Shown here one piece after another: positions 1 to 8,600 of a stretch of 64,000 nucleotides of DNA. The stretch lies in contig NZ_MSDV01000058.1 of NCBI RefSeq assembly GCF_001931485.1, forward strand, positions 20,283-84,282, read 5' to 3'. The position numbers were made by a program, and so were the translations under genes. This stretch comes from Burkholderia sp. SRS-W-2-2016 (GTDB taxonomy: Bacteria; Pseudomonadota; Gammaproteobacteria; Burkholderiales; Burkholderiaceae). The notes beneath the pieces were generated by a model. It was not told the origin of the DNA. It did no database searches and was given only the letters and a program-made list of their open reading frames with translations. How positions within the stretch are numbered: the stretch's first letter is position 1; each line of letters begins with the position of its first letter.

Positions 1-576
1 CGGCCCGGTGACGACCAGTTCGCGGACCGGCGTGCGGTCGCGCGGCGCGACGAAATCGACCTGCTTCAGGCGCGCGTCCGTGGCGGTCAGATTGCCGGCC
101 GCGATATCGCCCTTGCCGGCGACCAGCGCGGTCAGCAACTGGTCGCGCGTGGTCGGAATGATGATCAGCGTGAGCGGACGTTTGCCGAGCACGGGCTGAT
201 AGACCTTGTTCAGATAGCGCTCGAAGTCGCGCATCAGCCCCGCGGTCAAGCCGCGTTCGTGACCGAGTTCGTTGAAATAAAGCGTCCTGCTATAGGGCAC
301 CAGCACGCGGATCACGCGCCGGTCGAGCATCGCATCGAAGTCGCCGAAGCGCTGCTGGATCGCAAGATCGAGCCGGCGCGGCGCGGCGGGGGCGGCGGCT
401 GAAGCGGCGGCTGACGTCGAGGAAGAGGGAGCCGGCGGCGCGCTGGGCGACACGGCCGGCGCTGCAGCCGCCGGCGTGGACGCGGTCGCGGCCTGAGCGG
501 CGCAGCAGCGGGTCTGCCCGCCGAATGCGCCGAGACAGCAAGCTGCCACGACCAGCAACGTATGAACAAATCGCAT
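1..576 (-). CDS. MltF-like solute-binding/lytic transglycosylase, N-terminal part
   Basis: The reading frame starts at ATG 576 and runs 192 codons off the left edge, so the C-terminus is missing. Residues 1-30 look like a signal peptide. An Ala/Pro/Ser-rich linker follows to about residue 75, then a domain containing RVLVPYSRTLYF and GLTAGLMRDFERYLN. That is the pattern of the family 3 periplasmic binding domain at the front of membrane-bound lytic transglycosylase F proteins. The transglycosylase domain itself would lie outside the window, so the call rests on the first domain only. A plain periplasmic binding protein is the alternative. Confidence 0.62.
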   Translation of the reverse strand, partial: MRFVHTLLVVAACCLGAFGGQTRCCAAQAATASTPAAAAPAVSPSAPPAPSSSTSAAASAAAPAAPRRLDLAIQQRFGDFDAMLDRRVIRVLVPYSRTLYFNELGHERGLTAGLMRDFERYLNKVYQPVLGKRPLTLIIIPTTRDQLLTALVAGKGDIAAGNLTATDARLKQVDFVAPRDRTPVRELVVTGP

Positions 577-1249
577 GATGTCGCGCCGAGCGCCGCGCTC
601 GTCATTGACTGTCGCGCGTGGCGACGGGTTCCGGCCACCGGGCAGGCCGGTTGCGGCTTCCCGCAAAGGAGGCTCGCATTTCCATGATGGCACAAGCGCA
701 CCGGCTGGAAATGAGCCTATGGTCCTATAGCATCCACCACCCGGCGCGGGTGGCGGATGCGCTTCACCACGCTTGCACGCTGCGCCGTTATTGCGCGACC
801 CGCTTCACGGAAAGCGTAAATGACGCGTTGTTCGGCGCGACCGGATTCTGCAACGTTCCGCCATTCACGCTGCCATTGGTGCTGAAGCCCATCCCGACCG
901 CGGACATTCCGGTGCGGGCCGACACGTTCGGCGTCACGCTCGTGTCCTTGTTTCAATCAATGGCGCATGCCGTTCCACACGTCGCTGCTGGTGGTCGTAT
1001 TCCACACCACGCTGTCGATGCGATCGGCCGTCACGGGTTGACGGGTGATCGAGCGATGCACGAACAGGTGCGTGCTCCACGACCCTCGCTTTTCACCCGG
1101 TGCGCTGCCAGCCGCACGCAACCTGTTCGTTCAGCGGGACCGCCGTGAGAAAGTAAGTAGGCGTTCCGTTTATCCTGGCTTGTAGGCCGGCGGCTCGCGC
1201 GTCGTGGCAGGGGGATGTTCGGCGGCTTGCGGGCGGGCCGCTGACCGGC
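577..1249. other. Gene-poor stretch with possible decayed coding remnants
   Basis: No convincing intact gene. On the minus strand short stretches read like protein but in different frames: one of about 46 codons ending at about 956 (contains SVVWNTTTSSDVWNG) and one ending at about 805 (contains VSARTGMSAVGMGF). Neither has a good start with a ribosome site. They may be remnants of one broken gene, or chance. The plus-strand open frame across 618-1148 has no family resemblance and is probably a shadow. Confidence 0.3.
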
Positions 1250-2191
1250 TTAGTCGCGCTCCAGCCTTCGACGCACGGTCGCCAGGAGGCGGTCGAACTG
1301 CTCGGGCGCAAACGCATTCGCCGCGAGCGCGGCGGTGTCCGGAAAGTTCTCTCGCGCGATATCGGTCAGCACCTGTCCCGGCGGGGCTTCGAGCAGCACG
1401 CTCGCGCCCATCTCCTGCATCGCGGTCAGCGCATCGAACCAGCGCACGGTGTAGCGCATGTTGGTCGCGAGGTCGTCGCGGATCGCATCGGCCGTATAGA
1501 GCGGACGGCCGCCGCGATTGCCGATGTAGCCGCTGTGCGGCCGCTGGAAAGGCAGCTCGCGCGAGAACGCGAGCAGGTCATCGCTCGCTTGCGCGAGTAG
1601 TTCGCAGTGCGAAGGCACGCTGACCGCGAGACGTGTCGCCTTGCGCGCGCCGGCCGCCAACGCGCGCTCGATAAACGCATCGAGTGCGTCGTTCGCGCCG
1701 GCCATCACGATCTGGCGCGGCGCGTTGACGTTGCCGATATAGACGCGTTGCTGCGTCGCTTCGGCGTGCCGCGTGGCGAGCGTGTCGACCTGATGTTCGG
1801 TGAGACCGGAAATCGCCGCGAGACCATAGCCCGACGGATACGCGCTTTCCATCAATTCCGCGCGTCGCCGGACCATCTTCAATGCATCGCCAAACGAAAG
1901 CGCGCCGCAACTGACGGCCGCGGGGTACGCGCCGACCGACAGACCCGCGCTGATCTCCGCGCTCAAGCCTTCGTCGGCGAGCGCGCGGGCGAGTGCAACG
2001 CCCGCGATCGTCAGCGCTAGCTGCACGGCGACGGTCGAGTCCAACGCGTTTGATGAGTCGAGCGTCAGCACGTCGATGCCGAGCGTGTCGGATGCTTCCG
2101 CCAGCGTGTCGCTGACCGCGCGATGCTGTGGCAGACGATGCAGAAAGCCGTCGCTTTGTGCGCCCTGGCCGGGAAACAGCAGGGCGAGCAT
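1250..2191 (-). CDS. mdcH: Malonyl-CoA:ACP transacylase of malonate decarboxylase
   Basis: This 313-residue protein has the acyltransferase signatures FPGQGAQ near the N-terminus, GLSVGAYP with nucleophile Ser85, and a histidine in SVPSHCELL (His195). MdcH loads malonyl groups onto the MdcC carrier to start the decarboxylation cycle. The start at 2191 is chosen because its ATG overlaps the stop of mdcG as TGATG; a longer upstream frame has no family similarity. It is the last gene of the operon. The mdcL and mdcM transporter genes that follow mdcH in some pseudomonads are absent. Confidence 0.93.
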   Translation of the reverse strand: MLALLFPGQGAQSDGFLHRLPQHRAVSDTLAEASDTLGIDVLTLDSSNALDSTVAVQLALTIAGVALARALADEGLSAEISAGLSVGAYPAAVSCGALSFGDALKMVRRRAELMESAYPSGYGLAAISGLTEHQVDTLATRHAEATQQRVYIGNVNAPRQIVMAGANDALDAFIERALAAGARKATRLAVSVPSHCELLAQASDDLLAFSRELPFQRPHSGYIGNRGGRPLYTADAIRDDLATNMRYTVRWFDALTAMQEMGASVLLEAPPGQVLTDIARENFPDTAALAANAFAPEQFDRLLATVRRRLERD

Positions 2192-2919
2192 CAGGCAGTA
2201 CCGCCGTGCGTTTGCGCCGCGGCCCACGGATCGGCGAGCAGGCTCGGGCCGCTCGCAGCGCGGGCGAGCACCCGTGCTTTGCCCGCCGCCCATTCGACCA
2301 GCGCGACGCCACCTGACGGAGTTTCGAGTTGCGCATCGATGCGCATGCCGATACGTGTCGCGACCGTGTGCAATTGTTCGAGCAACTCGCGCGCAAGCTC
2401 GAACGTAAGCGGCTGCCGCGTGCGGATCAACAGATCGAGATCGCTGCCTTCGGTGACGGTCGGGGTGCGCGTCGCGAGTTCGAAGCCGGCGCTACCGGTA
2501 GGACCCCATACGAATCCGGCTAGCGGACCACGCGCGTCTTGCTGTAACGAAGCCAACGCGGCAAAGCAGGGCAGCGCGATGCGTTCGGCGGACGGCTGCA
2601 ACTGCGCCAACGCTTCCGGCGACACCGCATCGACGATATCGTCGGCATGCGCCCATGTGCCGTAACGCTCCGCGCGTCCGCTTCCGCGCATGCCGACCGG
2701 AATAAAACCATCGGCAGCGAGCGCGCGCCGGACCACCGCATACGGCGCACGCGCGAACGCGTCGCGCACCCATGCCGGTTCGCCGTCGAACGAACGCAGC
2801 GAGTGCAGGCGCAGCAGGTCATGCGGGCGCCACCGGCCGGTGTCCGCAGCGACCTGCGCAGCACCGGCCCGCAAATCACCGCACACGGTCGCAAACGGCG
2901 GCGCCGCACACACTCGCAT
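2191..2919 (-). CDS. mdcG: Phosphoribosyl-dephospho-CoA transferase (holo-ACP synthase)
   Basis: MdcG attaches the 2'-(5''-phosphoribosyl)-3'-dephospho-CoA prosthetic group to the serine of MdcC. The 242-residue protein carries the nucleotidyltransferase-type motif GSDLDLLI near residue 160. The ATG at 2919 overlaps the mdcE stop (TGATG), and the gene ends in another TGATG overlap with mdcH, so the three are translationally coupled. A start 15 bases upstream (2934) is possible but would sit inside mdcE. Confidence 0.9.
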   Translation of the reverse strand: MRVCAAPPFATVCGDLRAGAAQVAADTGRWRPHDLLRLHSLRSFDGEPAWVRDAFARAPYAVVRRALAADGFIPVGMRGSGRAERYGTWAHADDIVDAVSPEALAQLQPSAERIALPCFAALASLQQDARGPLAGFVWGPTGSAGFELATRTPTVTEGSDLDLLIRTRQPLTFELARELLEQLHTVATRIGMRIDAQLETPSGGVALVEWAAGKARVLARAASGPSLLADPWAAAQTHGGTA

Positions 2920-3743
2920 CACACCGCATCCCATTGTTCGGCGAGCCGCCGCCGCACCTCGCTCGACGCCGCACGCGTCTGCCGCGCCGCATCGGAATCG
3001 AGCCGCCGCGCAAGGCTCCGGTCACCCGCGCGCGCATCGCGAATCTGCCCGGCCAGCACCGCTCGCACCCGCTCGATCTGCGCGGCATCCGGCGCATCCG
3101 CATCGACGCCTTCGATCAACTGATCGAGCAGACCCAGCTTCGCGAACGACGCCATCGAATACGACATCGGCACGATCTTCTCGCCGAGTTCATCGAGCGC
3201 TTCGACCGTGCGGCGCGTGACGCGCGCGGCCGCTTCCTTGCCCATCGCGTGAACCATCGTGCCGGGCGCGTCGAGCGCGACGATCCGGTTGGCCTGGTAG
3301 CCGTGCGCGAGGAACGCGCCCGACATCGCCGGGCCGACGATCAGCGCGATCACCGGATGACCGGCGTCGCGCGCGCTCGCATACGCATCGACGGCGGCCG
3401 CGCACGCGAGGTGGATGCCGAGCATTTCCTCGCGATAGCCGTACGCCTGGCTTTTCACGTCGACGATCGCGACGATCGGACGGCGCGTGCCCGAAGCACC
3501 GGCATTCGCATCTGTCTCAATCGCGTCGCGCACCGCGCGCGCGAGCAGCCAGCCCTGTTCGAGCCCGACCACGTTGCTGGTCGCGCGCGGAAAGCGGTTG
3601 GCCGGGTCGGGCACGACCGTGATGAAGCGGGCGGTTTCGCCGCCGAGCGGCGCGTCGCCGCTCCACACCGGCGCCGCGCTCGAAGCCGCGCCGGCGAGTG
3701 CGTTGAACCAGCGCGCGCCGCGCGTGAGTGTCGTGTCGTTCAT
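2919..3743 (-). CDS. mdcE: Malonate decarboxylase gamma subunit
   Basis: This 274-residue carboxyltransferase-fold protein pairs with MdcD to form the decarboxylase that turns malonyl-S-ACP into acetyl-S-ACP and CO2. Typical segments include VDVKSQAYGYREEMLG and the glycine-rich GPAMSGAFLAHGYQANR, which lies in the crotonase-like oxyanion region. The ATG at 3743 overlaps the mdcD stop in an ATGA junction, which fixes the start; the open frame continues upstream only as a shadow of mdcD. Confidence 0.93.
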   Translation of the reverse strand: MNDTTLTRGARWFNALAGAASSAAPVWSGDAPLGGETARFITVVPDPANRFPRATSNVVGLEQGWLLARAVRDAIETDANAGASGTRRPIVAIVDVKSQAYGYREEMLGIHLACAAAVDAYASARDAGHPVIALIVGPAMSGAFLAHGYQANRIVALDAPGTMVHAMGKEAAARVTRRTVEALDELGEKIVPMSYSMASFAKLGLLDQLIEGVDADAPDAAQIERVRAVLAGQIRDARAGDRSLARRLDSDAARQTRAASSEVRRRLAEQWDAV

Positions 3744-4648
3744 GCCTGTTCCCCGTTCGATGCGTGCCGGCCATGCGGGTTGTACACGTCGCGCAGCGTC
3801 GTGGGCGTGACGCTGGCGGGATCGATCTGCGCGAGCCGTTGCAGGAACGTGTCGACCTGCTCGCTGCGATGCGCGGCCGGCAGCCCTTGCGCGAACGCGG
3901 CCTGCACGGCGTCGCGCACCGCGTCGGTCGCGTCGTCGACGAGCGTGTCCGCGAGCGCGCTCGCGACCCGTTGTTCGCCGCCGATCAACTGCCACACGCG
4001 ACGGCGATCGCTCGCGTCGAGTTCGTCGATACCGGCTTCCTGCTCGATCACTTCGGGTCCGTTCATCCCAAGCCGCCCCTGCCGCGTCACGACCAGATAC
4101 GAACACAGCGCGGCCGCCAGCGACATCCCGCCGAAGCAGCCGACCATCCCCGCAATCACACCGACCACCGGCACATGCCGGCGCAGCGCGACGATCGCCG
4201 CCTGAATCTCGGCGATCACCGCGAGCCCGAGGTTCGCTTCCTGCAGGCGCACGCCGCCGGTCTCGAACAGCACGACCGGACGCACGAGCTTGCCGCGCTC
4301 GCAATCGCGCAGCGCCAGTTCGAGCGCGGCGGCGATCTTGCTGCCCGACACTTCGCCGATGCTGCCGCCCTGGAACGCCGATTCGAGCGCGGCCACCACC
4401 GCCGGTTCTCCGTCGATCGTGCCGCGCGCGATCACGCAGCCGTCGTCGGCCTGGCAGACAATCCCTTGCATCGGCAGCCACGGCGATTCGAGCCGGTCGA
4501 ACGGCCCCAGCAATTCGCGGAAGCTGCCCGCGTCGAGCAGCGCGCGGGCCCGTTCGCGCGCGGGCATTTCGATAAAGCTGTCGCGCAGCAGCGGCGCCGC
4601 CGACGTCGCGGCTTGCAGCGAATCGTGTTGATTGACCGCCGTGCTCAT
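3740..4648 (-). CDS. mdcD: Malonate decarboxylase beta subunit
   Basis: The 302-residue protein resembles the beta half of acyl-CoA carboxyltransferases. Recognisable segments are the glycine-rich VVGVIAGMVGCFGGMSLAAA and the NGPEVIEQEAGIDELDASDR stretch typical of MdcD. With MdcE it catalyses decarboxylation of malonyl bound to MdcC. It overlaps mdcC by four bases at its start and mdcE by four at its end (ATGA type), as expected for subunits made in fixed ratio. Confidence 0.94.
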   Translation of the reverse strand: MSTAVNQHDSLQAATSAAPLLRDSFIEMPARERARALLDAGSFRELLGPFDRLESPWLPMQGIVCQADDGCVIARGTIDGEPAVVAALESAFQGGSIGEVSGSKIAAALELALRDCERGKLVRPVVLFETGGVRLQEANLGLAVIAEIQAAIVALRRHVPVVGVIAGMVGCFGGMSLAAALCSYLVVTRQGRLGMNGPEVIEQEAGIDELDASDRRRVWQLIGGEQRVASALADTLVDDATDAVRDAVQAAFAQGLPAAHRSEQVDTFLQRLAQIDPASVTPTTLRDVYNPHGRHASNGEQA

Positions 4649-4965
4649 ACCGTGCCTCCTTCTTCCGCCGCTTCGACCGCTTCCGCGAGCCGCAATGCGA
4701 CTACGCCGGGCGTCGCGCCGAAGTCGTTGATCTCGATCTCGGCCGCGCCGTCGTAGCGCGTGAAGAAGCGGTCGAGCACGCTCTTCCAGATATGGCTATA
4801 GCCGTCGACGCTGGTGCGCACCACCACGTGCGCGCCGAGCGCGCCGCCGCCAGTCGAAGCGGACGGCGACAGCAGCACTTCCAGATCGCCCGAACCGACC
4901 ACGCCGACATGCGCGCGGGTCGTGACGGCGCGTTGCGCCGGATAGTCGAAAGTCAGATGTTCCAT
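4645..4965 (-). CDS. mdcC: Malonate decarboxylase acyl carrier protein (delta subunit)
   Basis: This 106-residue carrier holds the acyl group during malonate decarboxylation. The prosthetic-group serine is visible as Ser25 in VVGSGDLEVLLSP, the same position as in the characterised Klebsiella protein. The length is normal for the family. It begins five bases after the mdcB stop and overlaps mdcD by four bases. Confidence 0.95.
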   Translation of the reverse strand: MEHLTFDYPAQRAVTTRAHVGVVGSGDLEVLLSPSASTGGGALGAHVVVRTSVDGYSHIWKSVLDRFFTRYDGAAEIEINDFGATPGVVALRLAEAVEAAEEGGTV

Positions 4966-4970
4966 GAGGC

Positions 4971-5915
4971 TCAGCTCCGGCCGGCGTCGCGATGCGCCAG
5001 CATGTCGAGAAAGAGGGTGGCGGCGAGCAGATCGGCGGCGCCGCCGGGCGACGCGTTCAGTGACAGCAACTCGTGTTCGAGCGCGGCGAGCGCGCTGCGG
5101 CCCGCGACTGTCGAACTGCCGCCCGCGTCGAGCACGCGTTGCGCGCCGCGCTGACCGGCCTGCAAACCGGCGAGGCCAGCGCGATGCAGCAGGCAGGTGT
5201 CGTCGAGCGTGGTCATGATCGCGAGCAGCGCATCGACGCGCGCGGCGTTTTCATCGATGCCATTAGCACGGGCCGCGTGCAGCGCTGGCAGGCCGACGCG
5301 CAGTGCGTGCGGAAAGCCGTCCTGCGCTTCCTGCCGTGCGCCGCCGACCTGATAGCGTTGCCGCGCGCGTTCGCCGTGACTGTCGGACGGCGCGGCGAAG
5401 CGGTCGGGAAAGCACGCGATTCGCGCGGCCAGCATGCAGACGCGTGCCGCATCCGGATACCTGGGATGCCCAGGTATCGACGCGGGCGCCGTCAACTGCG
5501 ACTTCACATCCAGCGCGACCCCCGCGACCAGCAAACCGACGATCCAGATCGCGCCGCGATGCGCGTTGCTGCCGCCGGTCGCGCGCATCATGTCCTGCTC
5601 GCCGGCGCGGCCGATCTGCGCGAGTTCGGTACGCAGCAGCGCGGACGGCTCGCCACGCCGCCGCGCGGCGCGCGCGAGCGCCGCGAAAGTCGGTTCGAGC
5701 GCGTGCGCGGAGCGCAGCATCAGCGCGAGATCGAGGTCGCGATGCGCGCCGCTGCCGCGCTGGTCCACTAGCGCGGGCTTCGGTGTGAGTTGCGCTTCGT
5801 CGCTCAGCGCGGTGACCGCGTAGCGCGCGAGTCGCGCATCGTCGAACCACCGCGCGGCGATCCACGCGTCCTCCGAGTCCCGACGACGTTCGAGTAGAAC
5901 CGCAGCGGGCGCCAT
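4971..5915 (-). CDS. mdcB: Triphosphoribosyl-dephospho-CoA synthase
   Basis: MdcB, a CitG-type enzyme, makes the precursor of the MdcC prosthetic group from ATP and dephospho-CoA. Family segments include KPALVDQRGSGAHRDLDLALML near the N-terminus, TGGSNAHRGAIW in the middle, and LDDTCLLHRAGLAGL. The start at 5915 (MAPAAVLL) gives 314 residues and lies just beyond the mdcA stop. A longer version from 5966 would overlap mdcA and adds residues without similarity. Confidence 0.9.
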   Translation of the reverse strand: MAPAAVLLERRRDSEDAWIAARWFDDARLARYAVTALSDEAQLTPKPALVDQRGSGAHRDLDLALMLRSAHALEPTFAALARAARRRGEPSALLRTELAQIGRAGEQDMMRATGGSNAHRGAIWIVGLLVAGVALDVKSQLTAPASIPGHPRYPDAARVCMLAARIACFPDRFAAPSDSHGERARQRYQVGGARQEAQDGFPHALRVGLPALHAARANGIDENAARVDALLAIMTTLDDTCLLHRAGLAGLQAGQRGAQRVLDAGGSSTVAGRSALAALEHELLSLNASPGGAADLLAATLFLDMLAHRDAGRS

Positions 5916-5917
5916 CG

Positions 5918-7603
5918 TCACCAGCTCCGGAAGCGCGCGGGCGGCGCGTACAAACCGCCGGACCAAGTGACCAGATCGTCGATGCTGCGCGCCGCGAGCA
6001 GCGAGCGCTTGGCCTCGCCGCGGCGGATGCCGAGATCTTCCGGATACGCGACGATGCCGCGCCGGCGCAACTCGGCGGTCTTCTCCGGCTTCGCGCGCAG
6101 ACCGATCGGCGTGACGCCGGCCACCGCGGCGAGCGCCGCGCGCCGCTCGTCGATGCCCTCGGCCTTGTGCAGATGCGCGATGCCTTCCTCGGTGACCACG
6201 TGGCTCAAGTCGTCGCCGTAGATCATCACCGGCGCAACCGGCATGTTGTTCTTCGCGCCGACCGCGACCGCGTCGAGTTCATCGACGAAGGTCGGCTCGC
6301 CGCCTTTCTTGTAGGTCTCGGCCAGCTGCACGACCAGCTTCTGGCCGCGCGCGACCGGCCCGTCGCCTTTCAGCAGCTTCAGCCACGCTTCGCTCGAATG
6401 ACGCCGGCCGCGCGGATCGTGGCCCATGTTCGGCGCACCGCCGAAACCGGCCAGCCGCCCGCGCGTGACCGTCGACGAATTCGCGTCCGCGTCGATCTGC
6501 AATGTCGAGCCGATGAACAGATCGACGCCGTACTGGCCGGCCAACTGGCACAGCACGCGATTCGAGCGCAGGCTGCCGTCGTTGCCGGTGAAGAACACGT
6601 CGGGGCGCGCCTCGATATACGCTTCCATGCCGACTTCGCTGCCGAAGCAATGGATGCTGTCGACCCAGCCCGATTCGATCGCGGGGATCATCGTCGGGTG
6701 TGGGTTGAGCGTCCAGTTGCGGCAGATCTTGCCTTTCAGACCGAGCGATTCGCCGTAGGTGGGCAGCAGCAGTTCGATCGCCGCGGTGTCGAAGCCGATC
6801 CCGTGATTGAGCGAGGTCACTCCATACGGCTCGTAAATGCCGCGAATCACCATCATTGCGGTCAGCACCTGCAAATCGCCGATATGACGTGGATCGCGCG
6901 TGAACAGCGGCTCGACCGCGAATGGCCGGTCCGCCTGCACGACCACGTCGACCCACGAGCCGGGAATATCCACGCGCGGCAGTTCATCGACGATCTCGTT
7001 GACCTGCACGATCACGATCCCATGCCGGAACGCGGCCGCCTCGGCGATCGTCGGCGTGTCCTCGGTATTCGGGCCGGTGTACAGATTGCCGTGGCGGTCG
7101 GCTTTTTCCGCGCACAGCAGCGCGACGTGCGGCGTCAGATCGACGAACATCCGCGCGTACAGTTCGACGTACGTATAGATCGCGCCGATTTCGAGCTGCC
7201 CGTCTTCGAGCAGTTGCGCGACCCGCAGACTCTGCGGCCCGGCGAACGAGAAGTCGACCTTGTGCGCGATGCCGCGCTCGAACAGCGTCAGATGTTCAGG
7301 ACGACTGATGCTCGAAATCAGCAGATGCACGTCGTGCAGTTTTGCGGGATCGACTTTCGCGAGCGAGCGCGACAGGAAGTCGGCCTGCTTCTGGTTGTCG
7401 CCTTCGAGCGCGACGCGCTCGCCCGGCTGGATCAGCGTTTCGAGTGCATCGATGATCCGATGCGCGGGCAGCACGCCGTCTTCGAGCCACGGGGCGATCG
7501 CGGCAAGGCGGCGGCGTTTTTCGTCGCGTCGGGTCGTCCATGAACGGACGGCGGCGGACGTTTCGGCGGGGTGGTTCATCGGCTCAGTCATCAGCTCAGT
7601 CAT
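5918..7603 (-). CDS. mdcA: Malonate decarboxylase alpha subunit (acetyl-ACP:malonate ACP transferase)
   Basis: MdcA exchanges the acetyl group on MdcC for malonate, regenerating malonyl-ACP. The 561-residue product shows family segments VALEGDNQKQADFLSRSL, GKICRNWTLNPHPTMIPAIE and FGGAPNMGHDPRGRRHSS. The start is ambiguous. Three in-frame ATGs (7603, 7591, 7579) lie in a 12-bp tandem repeat just after the regulator stop. The first is chosen because GGGAG sits about 12 bases ahead of it; the last gives MNHPAETS. mdcA is the first structural gene after the regulator. Confidence 0.93.
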   Translation of the reverse strand: MTELMTEPMNHPAETSAAVRSWTTRRDEKRRRLAAIAPWLEDGVLPAHRIIDALETLIQPGERVALEGDNQKQADFLSRSLAKVDPAKLHDVHLLISSISRPEHLTLFERGIAHKVDFSFAGPQSLRVAQLLEDGQLEIGAIYTYVELYARMFVDLTPHVALLCAEKADRHGNLYTGPNTEDTPTIAEAAAFRHGIVIVQVNEIVDELPRVDIPGSWVDVVVQADRPFAVEPLFTRDPRHIGDLQVLTAMMVIRGIYEPYGVTSLNHGIGFDTAAIELLLPTYGESLGLKGKICRNWTLNPHPTMIPAIESGWVDSIHCFGSEVGMEAYIEARPDVFFTGNDGSLRSNRVLCQLAGQYGVDLFIGSTLQIDADANSSTVTRGRLAGFGGAPNMGHDPRGRRHSSEAWLKLLKGDGPVARGQKLVVQLAETYKKGGEPTFVDELDAVAVGAKNNMPVAPVMIYGDDLSHVVTEEGIAHLHKAEGIDERRAALAAVAGVTPIGLRAKPEKTAELRRRGIVAYPEDLGIRRGEAKRSLLAARSIDDLVTWSGGLYAPPARFRSW

Positions 7604-7609
7604 CGGCTC
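7574..7609. repeat. 12-bp tandem repeat carrying three in-frame mdcA start codons
   Basis: Three near-identical 12-base units, read on the minus strand as GAGCYGATGACT, span the junction between the GntR gene stop and mdcA. Each contains an ATG in the mdcA frame, so changes in copy number would add or remove start codons and four-residue blocks without shifting frame. Confidence 0.7.
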
Positions 7610-7611
7610 AA

Positions 7612-8385
7612 TCAGCTCCCGGTGGTGGCGCGCGGGCGTCTGCCGCGCGGCTTCGGTTGATTCGCGAGCGCGGCTTCGGCCTGCGCGCGTTCGGTGAGAA
7701 AACGGTGCAGCAGCTCGCCGGTGCCGAGCAGATGCGCGACGACCAGCGATTGCGCGCTCGCGATGTCGCGGCGTTGCACGGCTTCGAGTAGCGCCGCGTG
7801 CTCGCTGTCGGACTCGCCCTTGTACGACGGCAAGCCGAACTTGAGCCGCAGATAGCGTTCGCCGCGCCGGTGCAGCAGCCCGATCATGTCCTCGAGCTGC
7901 GGGCGGCCGGCGGGCGCGTAAAGACTCATATGGAACGCGGCATTGCGCGCGACGTATAGCGACGAGTCCGCTTCGCGCTCGGCGGCGCGGCACAGATTCG
8001 CGGCTTCGCGCAGCGTCGCGGCGGTGTGATTCGGGATGGCGAGGCCGAGCGCGAGGCTTTCGAGCGCCGAGCGGATCTCGTAGATTTCGCGCGCTTCGTC
8101 GGCCGATAGCGGCGCGACGCTCGCGCCTTTGTGCACCTCCGCGCGTGCCCAGCCCTCGCTTTCGAGTTGGCGCAGCGCCTCGCGCACGGGAATTGCGCTC
8201 ACGGAGAAATGCCGCGCGATCGCGTCCTGCCGCAACGGCGCGCCGGGCGCCAGCGTGCCGTCGACGATCGCGGCTCGCAGCGCCTCCGCGATCACGTGAG
8301 AGGTGCTTTCGCGCGGTGTGGCGGCCGGTAGAAGCGTGCCGCGTGCCGGCGCTTCCAGGGGAAAACCTTCGGTTGCGTCGCTCAT
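7612..8385 (-). CDS. GntR-family (FCD) regulator of the malonate operon
   Basis: The 257-residue protein has a GntR winged helix (residues about 30-95: AEALRAAIVDGTLAPGAPLR, VREALRQLESEGW) and an all-helical FCD ligand domain with the metal/ligand pattern EIRSALESLAL and NAAFHMSLY. Its stop lies 9 bases before mdcA, so it is probably the first gene of the operon. The Acinetobacter malonate operon is repressed by the GntR protein MdcY, so a malonate-responsive repressor is a reasonable inference. The start at 8385 (MSDATEG) is preferred over a longer frame whose first 23 residues come from the AT-rich promoter. Confidence 0.88.
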   Translation of the reverse strand: MSDATEGFPLEAPARGTLLPAATPRESTSHVIAEALRAAIVDGTLAPGAPLRQDAIARHFSVSAIPVREALRQLESEGWARAEVHKGASVAPLSADEAREIYEIRSALESLALGLAIPNHTAATLREAANLCRAAEREADSSLYVARNAAFHMSLYAPAGRPQLEDMIGLLHRRGERYLRLKFGLPSYKGESDSEHAALLEAVQRRDIASAQSLVVAHLLGTGELLHRFLTERAQAEAALANQPKPRGRRPRATTGS

Positions 8386-8600
8386 AAGATCAAATATTAT
8401 ATATAAAAAGACGCTAATTAAAGCGCGGGCAAACCCGCAATCGTCGCATCGCAAGTCGCCACTGAAAGCTACAGGAAAGTATTCGCTGAAAGCGCTCGCG
8501 CTATCCCATCGTTAGTTGTACGAGGGGCTTGCAGAACATTCAACACGCGTGCGCTGTCGTTTTCGTTAGGTTCGCCAACTAAGTAGTCTGGAGGAGCACG
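8386..8600. promoter_or_regulatory. Divergent promoter region between mdc operon and MFS gene
   Basis: This 215-base gap separates the minus-strand mdc operon from the plus-strand transporter. An AT-rich segment at 8390-8420 (contains AAATATTATATATAAAAAG) stands out in otherwise GC-rich DNA. It is the best place for the mdc promoter and for the GntR operator. No defined operator was identified. Confidence 0.5.

Noticed and set aside
618..1148. Plus-strand open frame of 176 codons
   Set aside because: No recognised motif, unusual composition and no ribosome site; likely a chance frame in GC-rich DNA.
8516..8523. TTGTACGA upstream of the MFS gene, similar to half of the aldarate-locus operator
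   Set aside because: Flanks do not match the motif (GGGG follows) and the gene is unrelated to the sugar-acid set.
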